A stretch of DNA of 32,749 nt, taken from contig JAGWBS010000018.1 of the NCBI GenBank assembly GCA_021295775.1, positions 1 through 32,749 on the forward strand, in the 5' to 3' direction. Both the position numbers and the translations under genes were made by a program. Position 1 is the first letter of the stretch. Each line of letters opens with the position of its first letter. The DNA is from Pseudomonadota bacterium (GTDB lineage Bacteria; Myxococcota_A; UBA9160; SZUA-336). The notes under the pieces were generated by a model that searched no databases, was not told where the DNA came from, and saw only the letters and a program-made list of their open reading frames with translations. Positions 17,131 through 24,561 of the stretch are shown here, in pieces.

Positions 17131-19161
17131 ATGCTGGAAGTGACTCTCCCGGACGGGAGTTCGCGCACGCTGCCCGAGGGCGCAAGCGCGGCGGACCTGG
17201 CGGCCGAGATCGGCCCCGGACTGGCCAAGGCGGCGGTGGCGGCGCGGGTCAGGCGCCCCGCGCGCGACACCGAAGGCACCGCCGCGCCGGATTCGGACGG
17301 AGAGGCGGCCGTCGTCGATCTGTCCCGCCCCCTGCGCGGCGGGGACGAGGTCGCGATCCTGACCCGCCGCGACGCCGAGGCTCTCGACGTGCTGCGCCAC
17401 TCGGCCGCGCACCTGATGGCCGACGCGATCCTGAGGCTTTTTCCGCAGGCGCAGCTCACCATCGGCCCGGTGGTCGAGGACGGCTTCTACTACGACATCC
17501 ATCTGCCGGAGGGCGCGCTCACCCCGGACGACTTCCCGGCGATCGAGGCCGAGATGGGCCGCATCGCCGGCCGGGCGCATCCGTTCGAGCGCTGCGAGGT
17601 GCGCGAGCGCGACGCCGACGAGGCGTTCGCGCGCTATCGGGCGATCGACGGCGGCCACAATCGCTTCAAGGCGGAACTCGTCGGCGAGATCGAGGGCCGC
17701 GGCGAGGGACTGACCCTCTACCGCCACGGCGATTTCGTCGACCTGTGCCGCGGTCCGCACGTACCCCACACCGGCTGGCTCAAGCACACCCGGCTGACGT
17801 CCGTCTCCGGCGCCTACTGGCGCGCGGATGCGGAGCGCGAGCGGCTGGTGCGCGTGTACGGCACGGCGTTCTTCTCCAAGGCCGACCTGGAAGAGCACCT
17901 GCGCCGGATCGAGGAGGCGCGCAAGCGCGACCACCGCGTGCTGGGCGAGCGCCTGGACCTGTTCCACTTCGAAGAGGACGCGCCCGGCTTTCCCTTCTTC
18001 CACCCGCGCGGCAACGTGCTGTTCACGCTGCTGATCGACAGCATGCGCCGGCTGCTGGGGCGGCGCGGATACCACGAGCTGCGCACCCCGGTCATCCTTT
18101 CGGAGAGTCTCTGGCACACCTCGGGGCACTACGAGAACTACCTCGAGAACATGTTCTTCACCAAGCTCAAGCTGCGCGACGAGGGCGACTCCGGCGCGGT
18201 GCGGGACAACGTCGACGAGCAGCGGCCCCTGGCCGTCAAGCCGATGAACTGCCCGGGACACCTTCTGGTGTACCGCAGCCGCGCGCGCAGCCACAACGAC
18301 CTGCCGCTGCGCTTCTCGGAGATGGGCCTGGTGCACCGGCGGGAGCTGTCGGGCGTGCGGCACGGCCTGTTTCGGGTGCAGGCCTTCACCCAGGACGACG
18401 CCCACCACTTCTGCACGCCGGAGCAGATCGGCGGCGAAATCGGCCTGCTGATCGAGTTCTTCCGCGAGGTGTACGCGCTTTTCGAACTGGACGACGTGCG
18501 CGTCGAACTGTCGACGCGGCCGGAGAAGAGCATCGGCAGCGACGCGATCTGGGAGCGCGCTGAGGCGAGCCTGGAGAGCGCGCTGGAAGAGTCGGGCATC
18601 GAGTACCAGCTCAACCCGGGCGACGGCGCCTTCTACGGCCCCAAGATCGACTTCCACATCCGCGACGCGCTCAAGCGCTCCTGGCAGTGCGGCACCATCC
18701 AGCTCGACTTCTCGATGCCGGAGCGCTTCGGCCTGCACTACATCGGCGCCGACGGGCAGCGCCACACCCCGGTGATGATCCACCGCGCCTGCTACGGCAG
18801 CGTGGAGCGCTTCATGGGCATCCTGATCGAGCACTTCGCCGCGCGCTTCCCGCTCTGGCTGGCGCCCGTGCAGGTGCTGGTCATTCCGGTCAGCGCCAAG
18901 CACGTCGAGTACGCCCGCTCCGTGCACGAAAAGCTGCTCGACGCCGAACTGCGGGCGGAGGTCAACCTGAAGGACGACCGCGTCGGCTACAAGATCCGCG
19001 AGGCCAGCCTGCAGAAGATCCCCTACGCGGCGGTCGTCGGCGGACGCGAGGCCGAGGCCGGCACGCTCAACGTGCGCTCGCGCGATGCCGGCGAGCTGGG
19101 CGAGATGACCGCGCGGGACTTCCTGGAGCGGATCGCGGAGGAGCGCAGCCCGGGCCTGTAA
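17131..19161 (+). CDS. thrS: Threonyl-tRNA synthetase
   Basis: A complete class II ThrRS of 676 residues, somewhat longer than the 642-residue E. coli enzyme because of insertions in the N-terminal part. Domains in order are TGS (1-about 80), the editing domain with HSAAH (90-94) and RGPHVPHTG, the catalytic core (about 305-575) and the anticodon-binding domain (about 580-676). The zinc ligands C374 (MNCPGH), H425 (DDAHHF) and H551 (IHRA) are all present at a constant offset from E. coli C334, H385 and H511. ATG 17131 follows an AAGGA site; the upstream in-frame ATG at 17053 has none. The enzyme charges tRNA-Thr and edits mis-charged Ser. Confidence 0.97.
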   Translation: MLEVTLPDGSSRTLPEGASAADLAAEIGPGLAKAAVAARVRRPARDTEGTAAPDSDGEAAVVDLSRPLRGGDEVAILTRRDAEALDVLRHSAAHLMADAILRLFPQAQLTIGPVVEDGFYYDIHLPEGALTPDDFPAIEAEMGRIAGRAHPFERCEVRERDADEAFARYRAIDGGHNRFKAELVGEIEGRGEGLTLYRHGDFVDLCRGPHVPHTGWLKHTRLTSVSGAYWRADAERERLVRVYGTAFFSKADLEEHLRRIEEARKRDHRVLGERLDLFHFEEDAPGFPFFHPRGNVLFTLLIDSMRRLLGRRGYHELRTPVILSESLWHTSGHYENYLENMFFTKLKLRDEGDSGAVRDNVDEQRPLAVKPMNCPGHLLVYRSRARSHNDLPLRFSEMGLVHRRELSGVRHGLFRVQAFTQDDAHHFCTPEQIGGEIGLLIEFFREVYALFELDDVRVELSTRPEKSIGSDAIWERAEASLESALEESGIEYQLNPGDGAFYGPKIDFHIRDALKRSWQCGTIQLDFSMPERFGLHYIGADGQRHTPVMIHRACYGSVERFMGILIEHFAARFPLWLAPVQVLVIPVSAKHVEYARSVHEKLLDAELRAEVNLKDDRVGYKIREASLQKIPYAAVVGGREAEAGTLNVRSRDAGELGEMTARDFLERIAEERSPGL

Positions 19162-19178
19162 GCGGGGCTCGGCCCCGC
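19162..19178 (+). terminator. Hairpin directly after thrS
   Basis: GCGGGGC, loop TCG, GCCCCGC form a perfect 7-bp stem beginning one base after the thrS TAA. There is no T-run, so it may act as a pause, a 3'-end stabiliser or a weak intrinsic terminator. Confidence 0.45.
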
Positions 19179-19252
19179 GACCCAGCTCCGCTCCGGAGGC
19201 CACACCGGCCGCGGGGCGCCCGAGCTCCCGCCGTCTCGTCCACGCCCCGCGC

Positions 19253-19264
19253 TACAATCCGCGC
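19253..19264 (+). promoter_or_regulatory. Minus-10-like TACAAT almost touching a start codon
   Basis: TACAAT at 19253-19258 is followed by only six bases before ATG 19265, so transcription starting at the usual distance would begin at or next to the start codon. No ribosome site is present in between. A good -35 box is not visible, so this is a candidate leaderless promoter only. Confidence 0.4.
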
Positions 19265-19744
19265 ATGGCAGCCGGCCCGACCACCATCCTCGAAGCCGTA
19301 GCGCGTCACGCCGGCATCGAAGACGTGCCCTGGGTCCCGAGCCCCGTCCATCCCGGATCGCAGATGCGCCTGCTGCAGGCCGACTTCGACGTCGGGCTGT
19401 ACGTGCTGGCGGGCCGCCTGACCGGCGGCCTGGAAGTCGGCACGCACCGCCACACCGGCGCGGTGCACATGTTCACGCTCTCCGGTGCCTGGGTCTACCG
19501 GGAACACGACTTCGTCAATCGCGCGGGTTCCTACCTGTACGAGCCGCCGGGCTCGGTGCACACCTTCTGCGTCCCGCAGGGCCCGGAAACGACCGAGACA
19601 CTCTCGGTGATCTACGGACAGACGGAGTACCTCGACGAAGCCGGGCAAGTGACTCACGTCAGCGACGCCCGCACCAACCTTCGCACTTACTACGAGGCCT
19701 GCGAAGCCGCCGGAGTCCCGCGTCCGGGCGGAATCCTGCGCTGA
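19265..19744 (+). CDS. Cupin protein resembling 2,4'-dihydroxyacetophenone dioxygenase
   Basis: A 159-residue cupin. The metal-site residues appear as H61 and H63 (GTHRHTGAVHMFTLSG), with a further H68, and H99 in PPGSVHTF; the RAGSYLYEPPG turn is typical of the DAD-like cupin group, in which the family name-giver is an iron dioxygenase that cleaves a C-C bond. Whether this protein shares that reaction is an inference. Its TGA overlaps the ATG of the next gene by one base, so the two are translationally coupled. No ribosome site precedes the ATG; a minus-10-like TACAAT sits directly upstream. Confidence 0.82.
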   Translation: MAAGPTTILEAVARHAGIEDVPWVPSPVHPGSQMRLLQADFDVGLYVLAGRLTGGLEVGTHRHTGAVHMFTLSGAWVYREHDFVNRAGSYLYEPPGSVHTFCVPQGPETTETLSVIYGQTEYLDEAGQVTHVSDARTNLRTYYEACEAAGVPRPGGILR

Positions 19745-20556
19745 TGGGCGCGCCCGAGGGCGGAGAGGGGCCGCGCGAGCCGCTCGACTACCGCCCGCTC
19801 GACCGAGCCAGCGCGCTGATCTTCTACCCGCGCCGCGACGACTCGCCGGCGCCCCCGGGAGCGCTGGACCTGGGAATCCCTGTCGCCGGGGGGGCCGTGC
19901 TGGGAGCCCGCTTCCATCCCGCCGGCCCGGACGCCCCCAGCCTGCTGCTGTTCCACGGCAACGGAGAAGTCGTCAGCGACTATGACGGCCTCGCCGCGGA
20001 ATACGCGCGCGTCGGGGCGGGACTGCTGGTCGCCGACTTCCGGGGCTACGGCCGCAGCAGCGGCAGCCCGAGCCTGTCGGCGATGATCGACGACGCTCGC
20101 GCCTGCTTCGAGTTCGCCGCGCGGGCCCTGCCCGAGCGCGGCTTCGCCGCCCCGAGCTTCGTCAAGGGCCGCTCGCTGGGCACGCACTGCGCCCTCGAAG
20201 TCGCCGCGCACTTCGGGGGGCGGCTCGCCGGACTGGTCATCGAGAGCGGCTCGGGCGAACTGGCCCGCCTGGCCGAGCTCTTCGGCATCGACACGGGCGC
20301 CGCCGAGGTCGCCGAACTGCTGCGGGCGCACACCGAGAAGATCCGCGGCCTGAGCCTGCCCCTGCTGACGATCCACGGCGAATGGGACGAACTGATCCCG
20401 CTCGAATCCGCCCGCGCCACCTTCGACCTGATCGGATCCGCCTCCAAGCAGTTCGTGGCGATCCCCGGCGCGGGCCACAACGACCTGCTCTGGCGCGGCC
20501 GCTCCGCCTACTTCGAAGCCCTGGGCCTCTTCCTCGCCCGCCACCGGCCCGCCTGA
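19744..20556 (+). CDS. Alpha/beta hydrolase
   Basis: A 270-residue alpha/beta hydrolase without signal peptide. The oxyanion segment is LLFHGNGE (68-75), DFRGYGRSSG follows, the nucleophile is S144 in GRSLGT, and D215 (GEWDELIP) with H245 (PGAGHNDL) completes the triad. The HGNGE/FRGYGxSxG pattern resembles the BEM46/ABHD13-like and YfhR group of serine hydrolases. The substrate is unknown. It overlaps the upstream cupin by one base, which suggests that both act on the same compound, for example cleavage then ester or thioester hydrolysis; this is inference. Confidence 0.88.
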   Translation: MGAPEGGEGPREPLDYRPLDRASALIFYPRRDDSPAPPGALDLGIPVAGGAVLGARFHPAGPDAPSLLLFHGNGEVVSDYDGLAAEYARVGAGLLVADFRGYGRSSGSPSLSAMIDDARACFEFAARALPERGFAAPSFVKGRSLGTHCALEVAAHFGGRLAGLVIESGSGELARLAELFGIDTGAAEVAELLRAHTEKIRGLSLPLLTIHGEWDELIPLESARATFDLIGSASKQFVAIPGAGHNDLLWRGRSAYFEALGLFLARHRPA

Positions 20557-20639
20557 GACCCCGCGCCGAACGATTCGCCTGCCGCCGCCGGCCGGCCCCT
20601 CGGATCGTGGCAAAGGTATGTGAACAGTATCCTTATTTC

Positions 20640-20668
20640 TTGGACTCGAACCCCGATACTGCTAGATT
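20640..20668 (+). promoter_or_regulatory. Sigma-70-like promoter upstream of the Uma2 gene
   Basis: TTGGAC at 20640-20645 and TAGATT at 20663-20668 are separated by 17 nt, within a stretch of about 100 bases that is clearly AT-richer than its surroundings. Predicted initiation near 20675 leaves a leader of about 26 nt before ATG 20701. Confidence 0.55.
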
Positions 20669-20700
20669 GCCCTCTCCCGTCCCGCACGAAAGAAGTGCTC

Positions 20701-21459
20701 ATGACTTCCGAGACCGCAGTCGACGCGCCGTCTCCCACCGCCGAGGCGGAGCCTCCGTCGCAGGGGGACCGGAAAGGCGATCCCGGCCGGAATCCGGATT
20801 CGCCGGTGCGGATCGATGTCGCCATGCCGCGCGCGCTTTTCGACCGGCTGACCGACCACGACCGCGCGCCGCGCTGCCGTTACGACATGGCCACGGGGAT
20901 GGCCGAATACGTGGCCGAGCCGGGAATCGGTCACGACGGGCGGGCGGCGATGGTCGGACGGTTCCTGAATTGGATCGAGTTCGTGCTGGAGGACTCCGGT
21001 CAGAATCCTGAATTCTTCCTGACGCGGGCGAGCCGTCTGCTGAGCGACGAGGGCGCTTTCGAGCCGGACGAGAGTCTCTACACCGACCCGGCCAGGGCGC
21101 GAGCCGCCCTTCGGGTCGAGAACTACCTCGATACGCGCAAGGGCCATCCGGTGCCCGACCTGGTGGTCGAGATCGACCGCAGCGTCGAGTCGAGCCACAA
21201 GCTCGGACCCTACTTCCGCATGGGAGTGCGCGAAGCCTGGACCTGGAGCCCCCGAGACGGGGCGCGCATCTGGACCTCGGATCCCGGGCATCCCGAAGGT
21301 TTCGAGGCCTCGGCCCAGAGCCGGGTACTGCCCGGAATGGATCGCGACGATCTGGAGGGCCTGTTGGCCGATCCCTTCGATCCGGAGGCGGCGCCGCGGG
21401 CGCGGTGCCTCGCCCGCCGGGTGGCGCAGGCCATCCTCTCCGGGCGCGACCGCGGCTGA
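20701..21459 (+). CDS. Uma2 family (DUF820) PD-(D/E)xK nuclease-like protein
   Basis: A 252-residue protein with a long, Pro/Glu-rich N-terminal extension (1-35) and a Uma2 nuclease fold after it. The nuclease-core residues are E121 (FEPDES), D153 with E157 (VPDLVVEID) and K167 (SHKLGPYFRMGVREAW). Uma2 proteins are abundant in cyanobacteria and planctomycetes, spread horizontally, and have no settled role; proposed roles include DNA restriction or transposon-linked functions. ATG 20701 lies 26 nt after the predicted transcription start and has a weak AGAAG site. No partner gene is adjacent. Confidence 0.85.
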   Translation: MTSETAVDAPSPTAEAEPPSQGDRKGDPGRNPDSPVRIDVAMPRALFDRLTDHDRAPRCRYDMATGMAEYVAEPGIGHDGRAAMVGRFLNWIEFVLEDSGQNPEFFLTRASRLLSDEGAFEPDESLYTDPARARAALRVENYLDTRKGHPVPDLVVEIDRSVESSHKLGPYFRMGVREAWTWSPRDGARIWTSDPGHPEGFEASAQSRVLPGMDRDDLEGLLADPFDPEAAPRARCLARRVAQAILSGRDRG

Positions 21460-21468
21460 ATCCGGTCC

Positions 21469-21484
21469 GCCCGAAGCAGCGGGC
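21469..21484. terminator. Hairpin between two convergent genes
   Basis: GCCCG, six-base loop, CGGGC followed by TT lies between the end of the Uma2 gene and the end of the TudS-DUF1722 gene. The stem is short (5 bp), so termination is plausible mainly from position. Confidence 0.3.
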
Positions 21485-21497
21485 TTCCAGCGCCGTT

Positions 21498-22448
21498 CTA
21501 CAGGTGCGAGCGCAGGCCGAGTTCCGGCGGATACGGGTCGAGGTAGTACTGGGCTTCGAGGTAGCCGTCCGGGTGCCTGCGCAGGTGGTGCTCCAGCAGG
21601 CGCAGCGGCACCGCGAGCGGGATCTGGCCGGCGCGGTACTCGTCCACGGTCCGCAGGAACTCGGCCTTGTCGCCGGCGTCGAGCACGCGCTTGAAGAAGC
21701 CGAGCAGGTGCTGCAGAACGTTGGCGTGGCGGCGCCGGGTGCCGCGGCGCCCGAGGCCCTCGAGGAGCAGAGCGATGTAGCGCTCGCCGACTTCGCGCGG
21801 GTGGGCGCGGCCGGCTTCCGCGACCAGCCGGCCGAGCCGCCGGTAGTGGACTTCGCTGTGCGAGAGCAGCAGCAGCTTGTGGCGGGTGTGGAACTCGACC
21901 AGCTTGCCGGCGCTGAGCCCCTCGGCCGCCAGCCGCCGCCAGCGGTGGTAGACGTAGACCCGCTCGACGAAGCTCTCGCGCAGGTGCGGATCGTTCAGCC
22001 GGCCCTCCTCTTCGCAGGGAAGCCAGGGCAGCGCCTCGCGCACGCGGCGCGCGTAGATCCCGCCGGAGGTGCCCGCCGGCTGGCCGCTGGGCGAGTAGAC
22101 CTTGACCCGTTCCAGCCCGCAGCTCGGCGAGGCGCGCTTGAACAGATAGCCCGAGAGTTCGGAGATCTGCGGCAGGACGGAGCGCGCGTAGTCCGAGATC
22201 CGTTCGGTGGCGTCGAGCGAGGCGTCCCGGACCCCGACCGCCCGCGGCGCCCGCGGGTCGCCCGACAGCCGCAGCGCCGGGCGCGGCACGCCGAGGCCCG
22301 CCCCGACCTCCGGGCAGAAAGACACGAACTCGAAGTGACGCGCCAGCGTGTCGGTCAGGTAGCGGTCGCGCTTGTGCCCGCCGTCGTAGCGGACCTGCTC
22401 CCCGAGCAGGCAACTGCTCACGCCGACACGGATGCGGGATCCGCTCAC
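21498..22448 (-). CDS. TudS-like (DUF523) protein fused to DUF1722 (YbgA)
   Basis: A 316-residue two-domain protein. The N-terminal DUF523 half (1-about 165) has three conserved cysteines, C13 (SSCLLGE), C45 (SFCPEVGAG) and C110 (ASPSCG), the set that holds a [4Fe-4S] cluster in 2-thiouracil desulfurase TudS. The C-terminal half (about 195-310) is DUF1722, with FHTRHKLLLLSHS and EYRAGQIPLAVPL. It may desulfurise thiolated bases or thio-compounds; the DUF1722 role is unknown. The start is GTG 22448, three bases after the TGA of the upstream Spy-like gene, so it is the last member of the sigma-factor operon. Confidence 0.88.
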   Translation of the reverse strand: MSGSRIRVGVSSCLLGEQVRYDGGHKRDRYLTDTLARHFEFVSFCPEVGAGLGVPRPALRLSGDPRAPRAVGVRDASLDATERISDYARSVLPQISELSGYLFKRASPSCGLERVKVYSPSGQPAGTSGGIYARRVREALPWLPCEEEGRLNDPHLRESFVERVYVYHRWRRLAAEGLSAGKLVEFHTRHKLLLLSHSEVHYRRLGRLVAEAGRAHPREVGERYIALLLEGLGRRGTRRRHANVLQHLLGFFKRVLDAGDKAEFLRTVDEYRAGQIPLAVPLRLLEHHLRRHPDGYLEAQYYLDPYPPELGLRSHL

Positions 22449-22449
22449 G

Positions 22450-22974
22450 TCACGGTCCCCAGGGGCCGGGTTCCGATCCGCTCCGGCGTTCCCGGAGGCG
22501 CTCGCGCAGGCCGGGCCGTCCCTCGCGGTGGATCTCCAGCAGCTTCCGGCGCTGCTCCGGCGTCAGCAGGGCGCGGATCCGCAGCAGGGTCAACAGCCGG
22601 AGTTTTCCCAGCTCGACCCGGGATTTTCCGATCCGTTCCGCCTGGCGCAGGACCGCGGCCTCGTCGACCGGCTCCCGGTCGAGCAGCTGCTCCAGTTCGC
22701 GCTGCAGTTCGCGCAGCCTCTCGGCCCGCGGCCGGCGCCGTTCGCGCGCCGCGCGCGAGATCTCGTCGATCCGAGCGCGAGTCGAAGCGTCGAGGCCGAG
22801 CCGCTCCGCATTTCCGTCGACCAGGCGCTGCGCATGCGCTTCCCGCGGTCCGGGCGGCCCTTCCCGCCCTGCGCCCGCGCTGGCGGCGGGCGCGCACAGA
22901 CCGAGGGCGACCACCAGCACCCGTGCGACGATGGCCCCGCGCCCCGCGCCCTCCAGGATGGGTGCAACCCTCAC
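22450..22974 (-). CDS. Spy/CpxP-like periplasmic protein (second copy)
   Basis: A 174-residue protein with a hydrophobic signal-like segment (about 15-33, VARVLVVALGLCAPAASA) followed by an all-helical, Arg/Glu-rich body. It carries the LTPEQRRKLLEI motif (about 136-147), the LTxxQ signature of Spy/CpxP/CnrX-type proteins that act as periplasmic chaperones or metal sensors. It uses GTG 22974, 11 nt after the anti-sigma candidate's stop. The predicted signal n-region is long, so export by Sec is likely but not certain. It shares layout with the protein at 23952-24470, suggesting duplication within the operon. Confidence 0.75.
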   Translation of the reverse strand: MRVAPILEGAGRGAIVARVLVVALGLCAPAASAGAGREGPPGPREAHAQRLVDGNAERLGLDASTRARIDEISRAARERRRPRAERLRELQRELEQLLDREPVDEAAVLRQAERIGKSRVELGKLRLLTLLRIRALLTPEQRRKLLEIHREGRPGLRERLRERRSGSEPGPWGP

Positions 22975-22985
22975 TCGTCAGGCCC

Positions 22986-23345
22986 TCAGGCGCCCTCGAG
23001 GAAGAGGCTCTCGATCGCCAGGTACTCCTCGGGCAAGGACTCGTCGAACCCTTCTTCCTGCCACGGATCCGCCGCCAGACTCAGCTCCCGGAGGGCGGAC
23101 TCGACACCCGGGCCGGCAGACTCGGGAGCGCCGGGGGCTCCCAGCCACAGCGCGGCCAGCGCCGCCGCGGCCGCGGCGCCCAGGGTGCCCCAGAGCGGGC
23201 GCCGGTCGGGCCGCTGCAAGCGCTCCTCCAGGGCGGCGGAAAACGCTCTCCGGCGCGCGGCCGGCATGGGTCCGGCCCGGTACGACCGCGAGACGCGTTC
23301 GATCCAGCGCCGCTGCTCGCCGCTCAGTTCGGGGCCGTCGCTCAT
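22986..23345 (-). CDS. Small single-pass membrane protein, probable anti-sigma factor
   Basis: A 119-residue protein overlapping the sigma factor by ATGA, the standard arrangement of a sigma/anti-sigma pair. It has a basic N-terminal cytoplasmic part (1-50), one membrane helix (about 52-70, Ala-rich) and an acidic periplasmic tail (about 72-119). It contains no cysteine, so it lacks the zinc-binding anti-sigma (ZAS) motif. The role is inferred from position and topology: it would hold the sigma factor at the membrane until the periplasmic part is triggered, perhaps by the flanking Spy-like proteins. I see no family motif. Confidence 0.65.
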   Translation of the reverse strand: MSDGPELSGEQRRWIERVSRSYRAGPMPAARRRAFSAALEERLQRPDRRPLWGTLGAAAAAALAALWLGAPGAPESAGPGVESALRELSLAADPWQEEGFDESLPEEYLAIESLFLEGA

Positions 23346-23917
23346 TTTCTCCCCTCCTCCAGCTCGCGCACGTCGGCGAGATCGGCTCGAAGCGCCTTCA
23401 GCGCGCGGTGCAGGTGCGATTTGACGGTGCCCACGGCCCGCCCGGTGAGCCCGGCCGCCTCGGCCACGCTCAGCTCCTGCAGGTGGACCAGCACGAAGAC
23501 CTCCCGCTGGCCGGCGGGGAGTCGCTCCAGCGCCTGCCCGATGCGACGCGCCAGCCCCGGGTCGGCCTCGGGCGGGGTGTAGCCCAGCTCCGGGCCGGTT
23601 TCGCCCTCGCCGCCGCCCATGCGCCGCCGGATCCGCCGGCGGCGCAAGTGGCGGCGCGCCTCGTTGAGCAGGATGCGATAGAACCAGGTCGACATGCGCG
23701 CGTCGTCGCGGAAGCGTCCCAAGCCGCGATAGGCGCGGACGAAAGCCTCCTGGGCGACGTCTTCCGCGGAGGCCGCGTCCCCTCCGATCAGGCGCCAGGC
23801 CAGCCCGACCGCGCGCTCGCGGTGCCGGGCCACGAACTCGGCGAAACGGCGCTCGACCGCGGTGTCCGCTTCCACTCGGCCGATGGTCTCCGCCCGTGCC
23901 GTCACGCGCCCCTTCAC
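23342..23917 (-). CDS. ECF RNA polymerase sigma factor (RpoE-like)
   Basis: A group 4 sigma factor of about 191 residues. Region 2 (about 26-91) has EDVAQEAFVRAYRGLGRF and STWFYRILLNEAR; region 4 (about 126-178) has LPAGQREVFVLV and the recognition helix around VGTVKSHLHRALKALR. A basic linker (RRRRIRRR) lies between. It would direct transcription of stress genes once freed from its anti-sigma factor. The start is uncertain: GTG codons at 23917, 23905 and 23875 are all possible, and none has a strong ribosome site; translation may couple to the upstream gene, 34 nt away. An ATG at 24037 would overlap that gene and is rejected. Confidence 0.88.
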   Translation of the reverse strand: MKGRVTARAETIGRVEADTAVERRFAEFVARHRERAVGLAWRLIGGDAASAEDVAQEAFVRAYRGLGRFRDDARMSTWFYRILLNEARRHLRRRRIRRRMGGGEGETGPELGYTPPEADPGLARRIGQALERLPAGQREVFVLVHLQELSVAEAAGLTGRAVGTVKSHLHRALKALRADLADVRELEEGRK

Positions 23918-23951
23918 CCCCGCGGGCGGTGCCCCGACGACCGGGTCCCCG

Positions 23952-24470
23952 TCATTCCGGCTTGCCCTGCTTGTGGTGATAGCCCTTCCCCTGGCCGTGA
24001 TGCCCGGAACCGCGGTGCCAGCGGGAACCCTTGCCATGGCCTGAACGCATGGAGCGCATGTACTTCCGGAGCTTCTCGCGCTGTTCGGGGCTCAGAAGCG
24101 CGCGGACTTTCAGCATCGTGCTCAGTCGCAGCTTCCGGGCCTGCGTCCTCATCTCTCCCAACTTTTCGGCCTGCTTCAGCACGGCCTCCTCGCTGGGAGA
24201 GTCCTGCTTCAGAAGCGCCCGCATCTCCTTGCCCGCCGCGCGCATCTGCCGGCGCAGCTTGCGACTCTCGACGCGGCTGGCGTCCCTCACGGCATCGATT
24301 TTCTCCAAGGTCGCTTCGTCCAGATCCAGCTTCTCGATCACCCGTCCGAGCTTGGCCGGCCCTCCCCCGTGCCGGCCACCCTGCCCCGCCACTGCCGGGA
24401 GCGCCAGGGCCACTGCGCCCAAGAGCGCGATTCCGGTCCCGATCCAGAGTGTTCGTCTTCGCAAATCCAC
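23952..24470 (-). CDS. Spy/CpxP-like periplasmic protein with His-rich tail
   Basis: A 172-residue exported protein: residues 1-28 form a signal peptide with cleavage likely after AVA-G. The helical body has LSPEQREKLRKYM (about 130-142), the LTxxQ-type motif of Spy/CpxP/periplasmic heavy-metal-sensor proteins. The last 28 residues are rich in His, Gly and Lys (e.g. HRGSGHHGQGKGYHH), a probable metal-binding tail. GTG 24470 is preceded by GGAGG at 24476-24480, an excellent ribosome site. It heads an operon with the sigma factor, so it is likely a sensor or product of the response that the sigma factor controls. Confidence 0.82.
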   Translation of the reverse strand: MDLRRRTLWIGTGIALLGAVALALPAVAGQGGRHGGGPAKLGRVIEKLDLDEATLEKIDAVRDASRVESRKLRRQMRAAGKEMRALLKQDSPSEEAVLKQAEKLGEMRTQARKLRLSTMLKVRALLSPEQREKLRKYMRSMRSGHGKGSRWHRGSGHHGQGKGYHHKQGKPE

Positions 24471-24501
24471 GGTCGCCTCCCGATGCTTGACCTTTGCGGA
24501 G

Positions 24502-24530
24502 TTAGACCGTCCGGGGGCCGATTCGGTTTA
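24502..24530 (-). promoter_or_regulatory. Candidate ECF-type (autoregulated) promoter
   Basis: Read on the minus strand, TAAACC (24530-24525) and GTCTAA (24507-24502) are separated by 17 nt. An AAC-containing -35 and GTC-containing -10 are the hallmarks of ECF promoters, and E. coli RpoE uses a GTCTAA-like -10. Predicted initiation near 24495 leaves about 25 nt to GTG 24470. Autoregulation by the operon's own sigma factor is inferred. Confidence 0.5.
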
Positions 24531-24561
24531 CCCGCCGGCGTCCTCCGCCCCCGGGCGGAGT

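Noticed and set aside
14913..17462. An 849-codon minus-strand frame extending HemB upstream.
   Set aside because: The extension is antisense to the aldo/keto reductase and the start of thrS; HemB begins normally at 15881.
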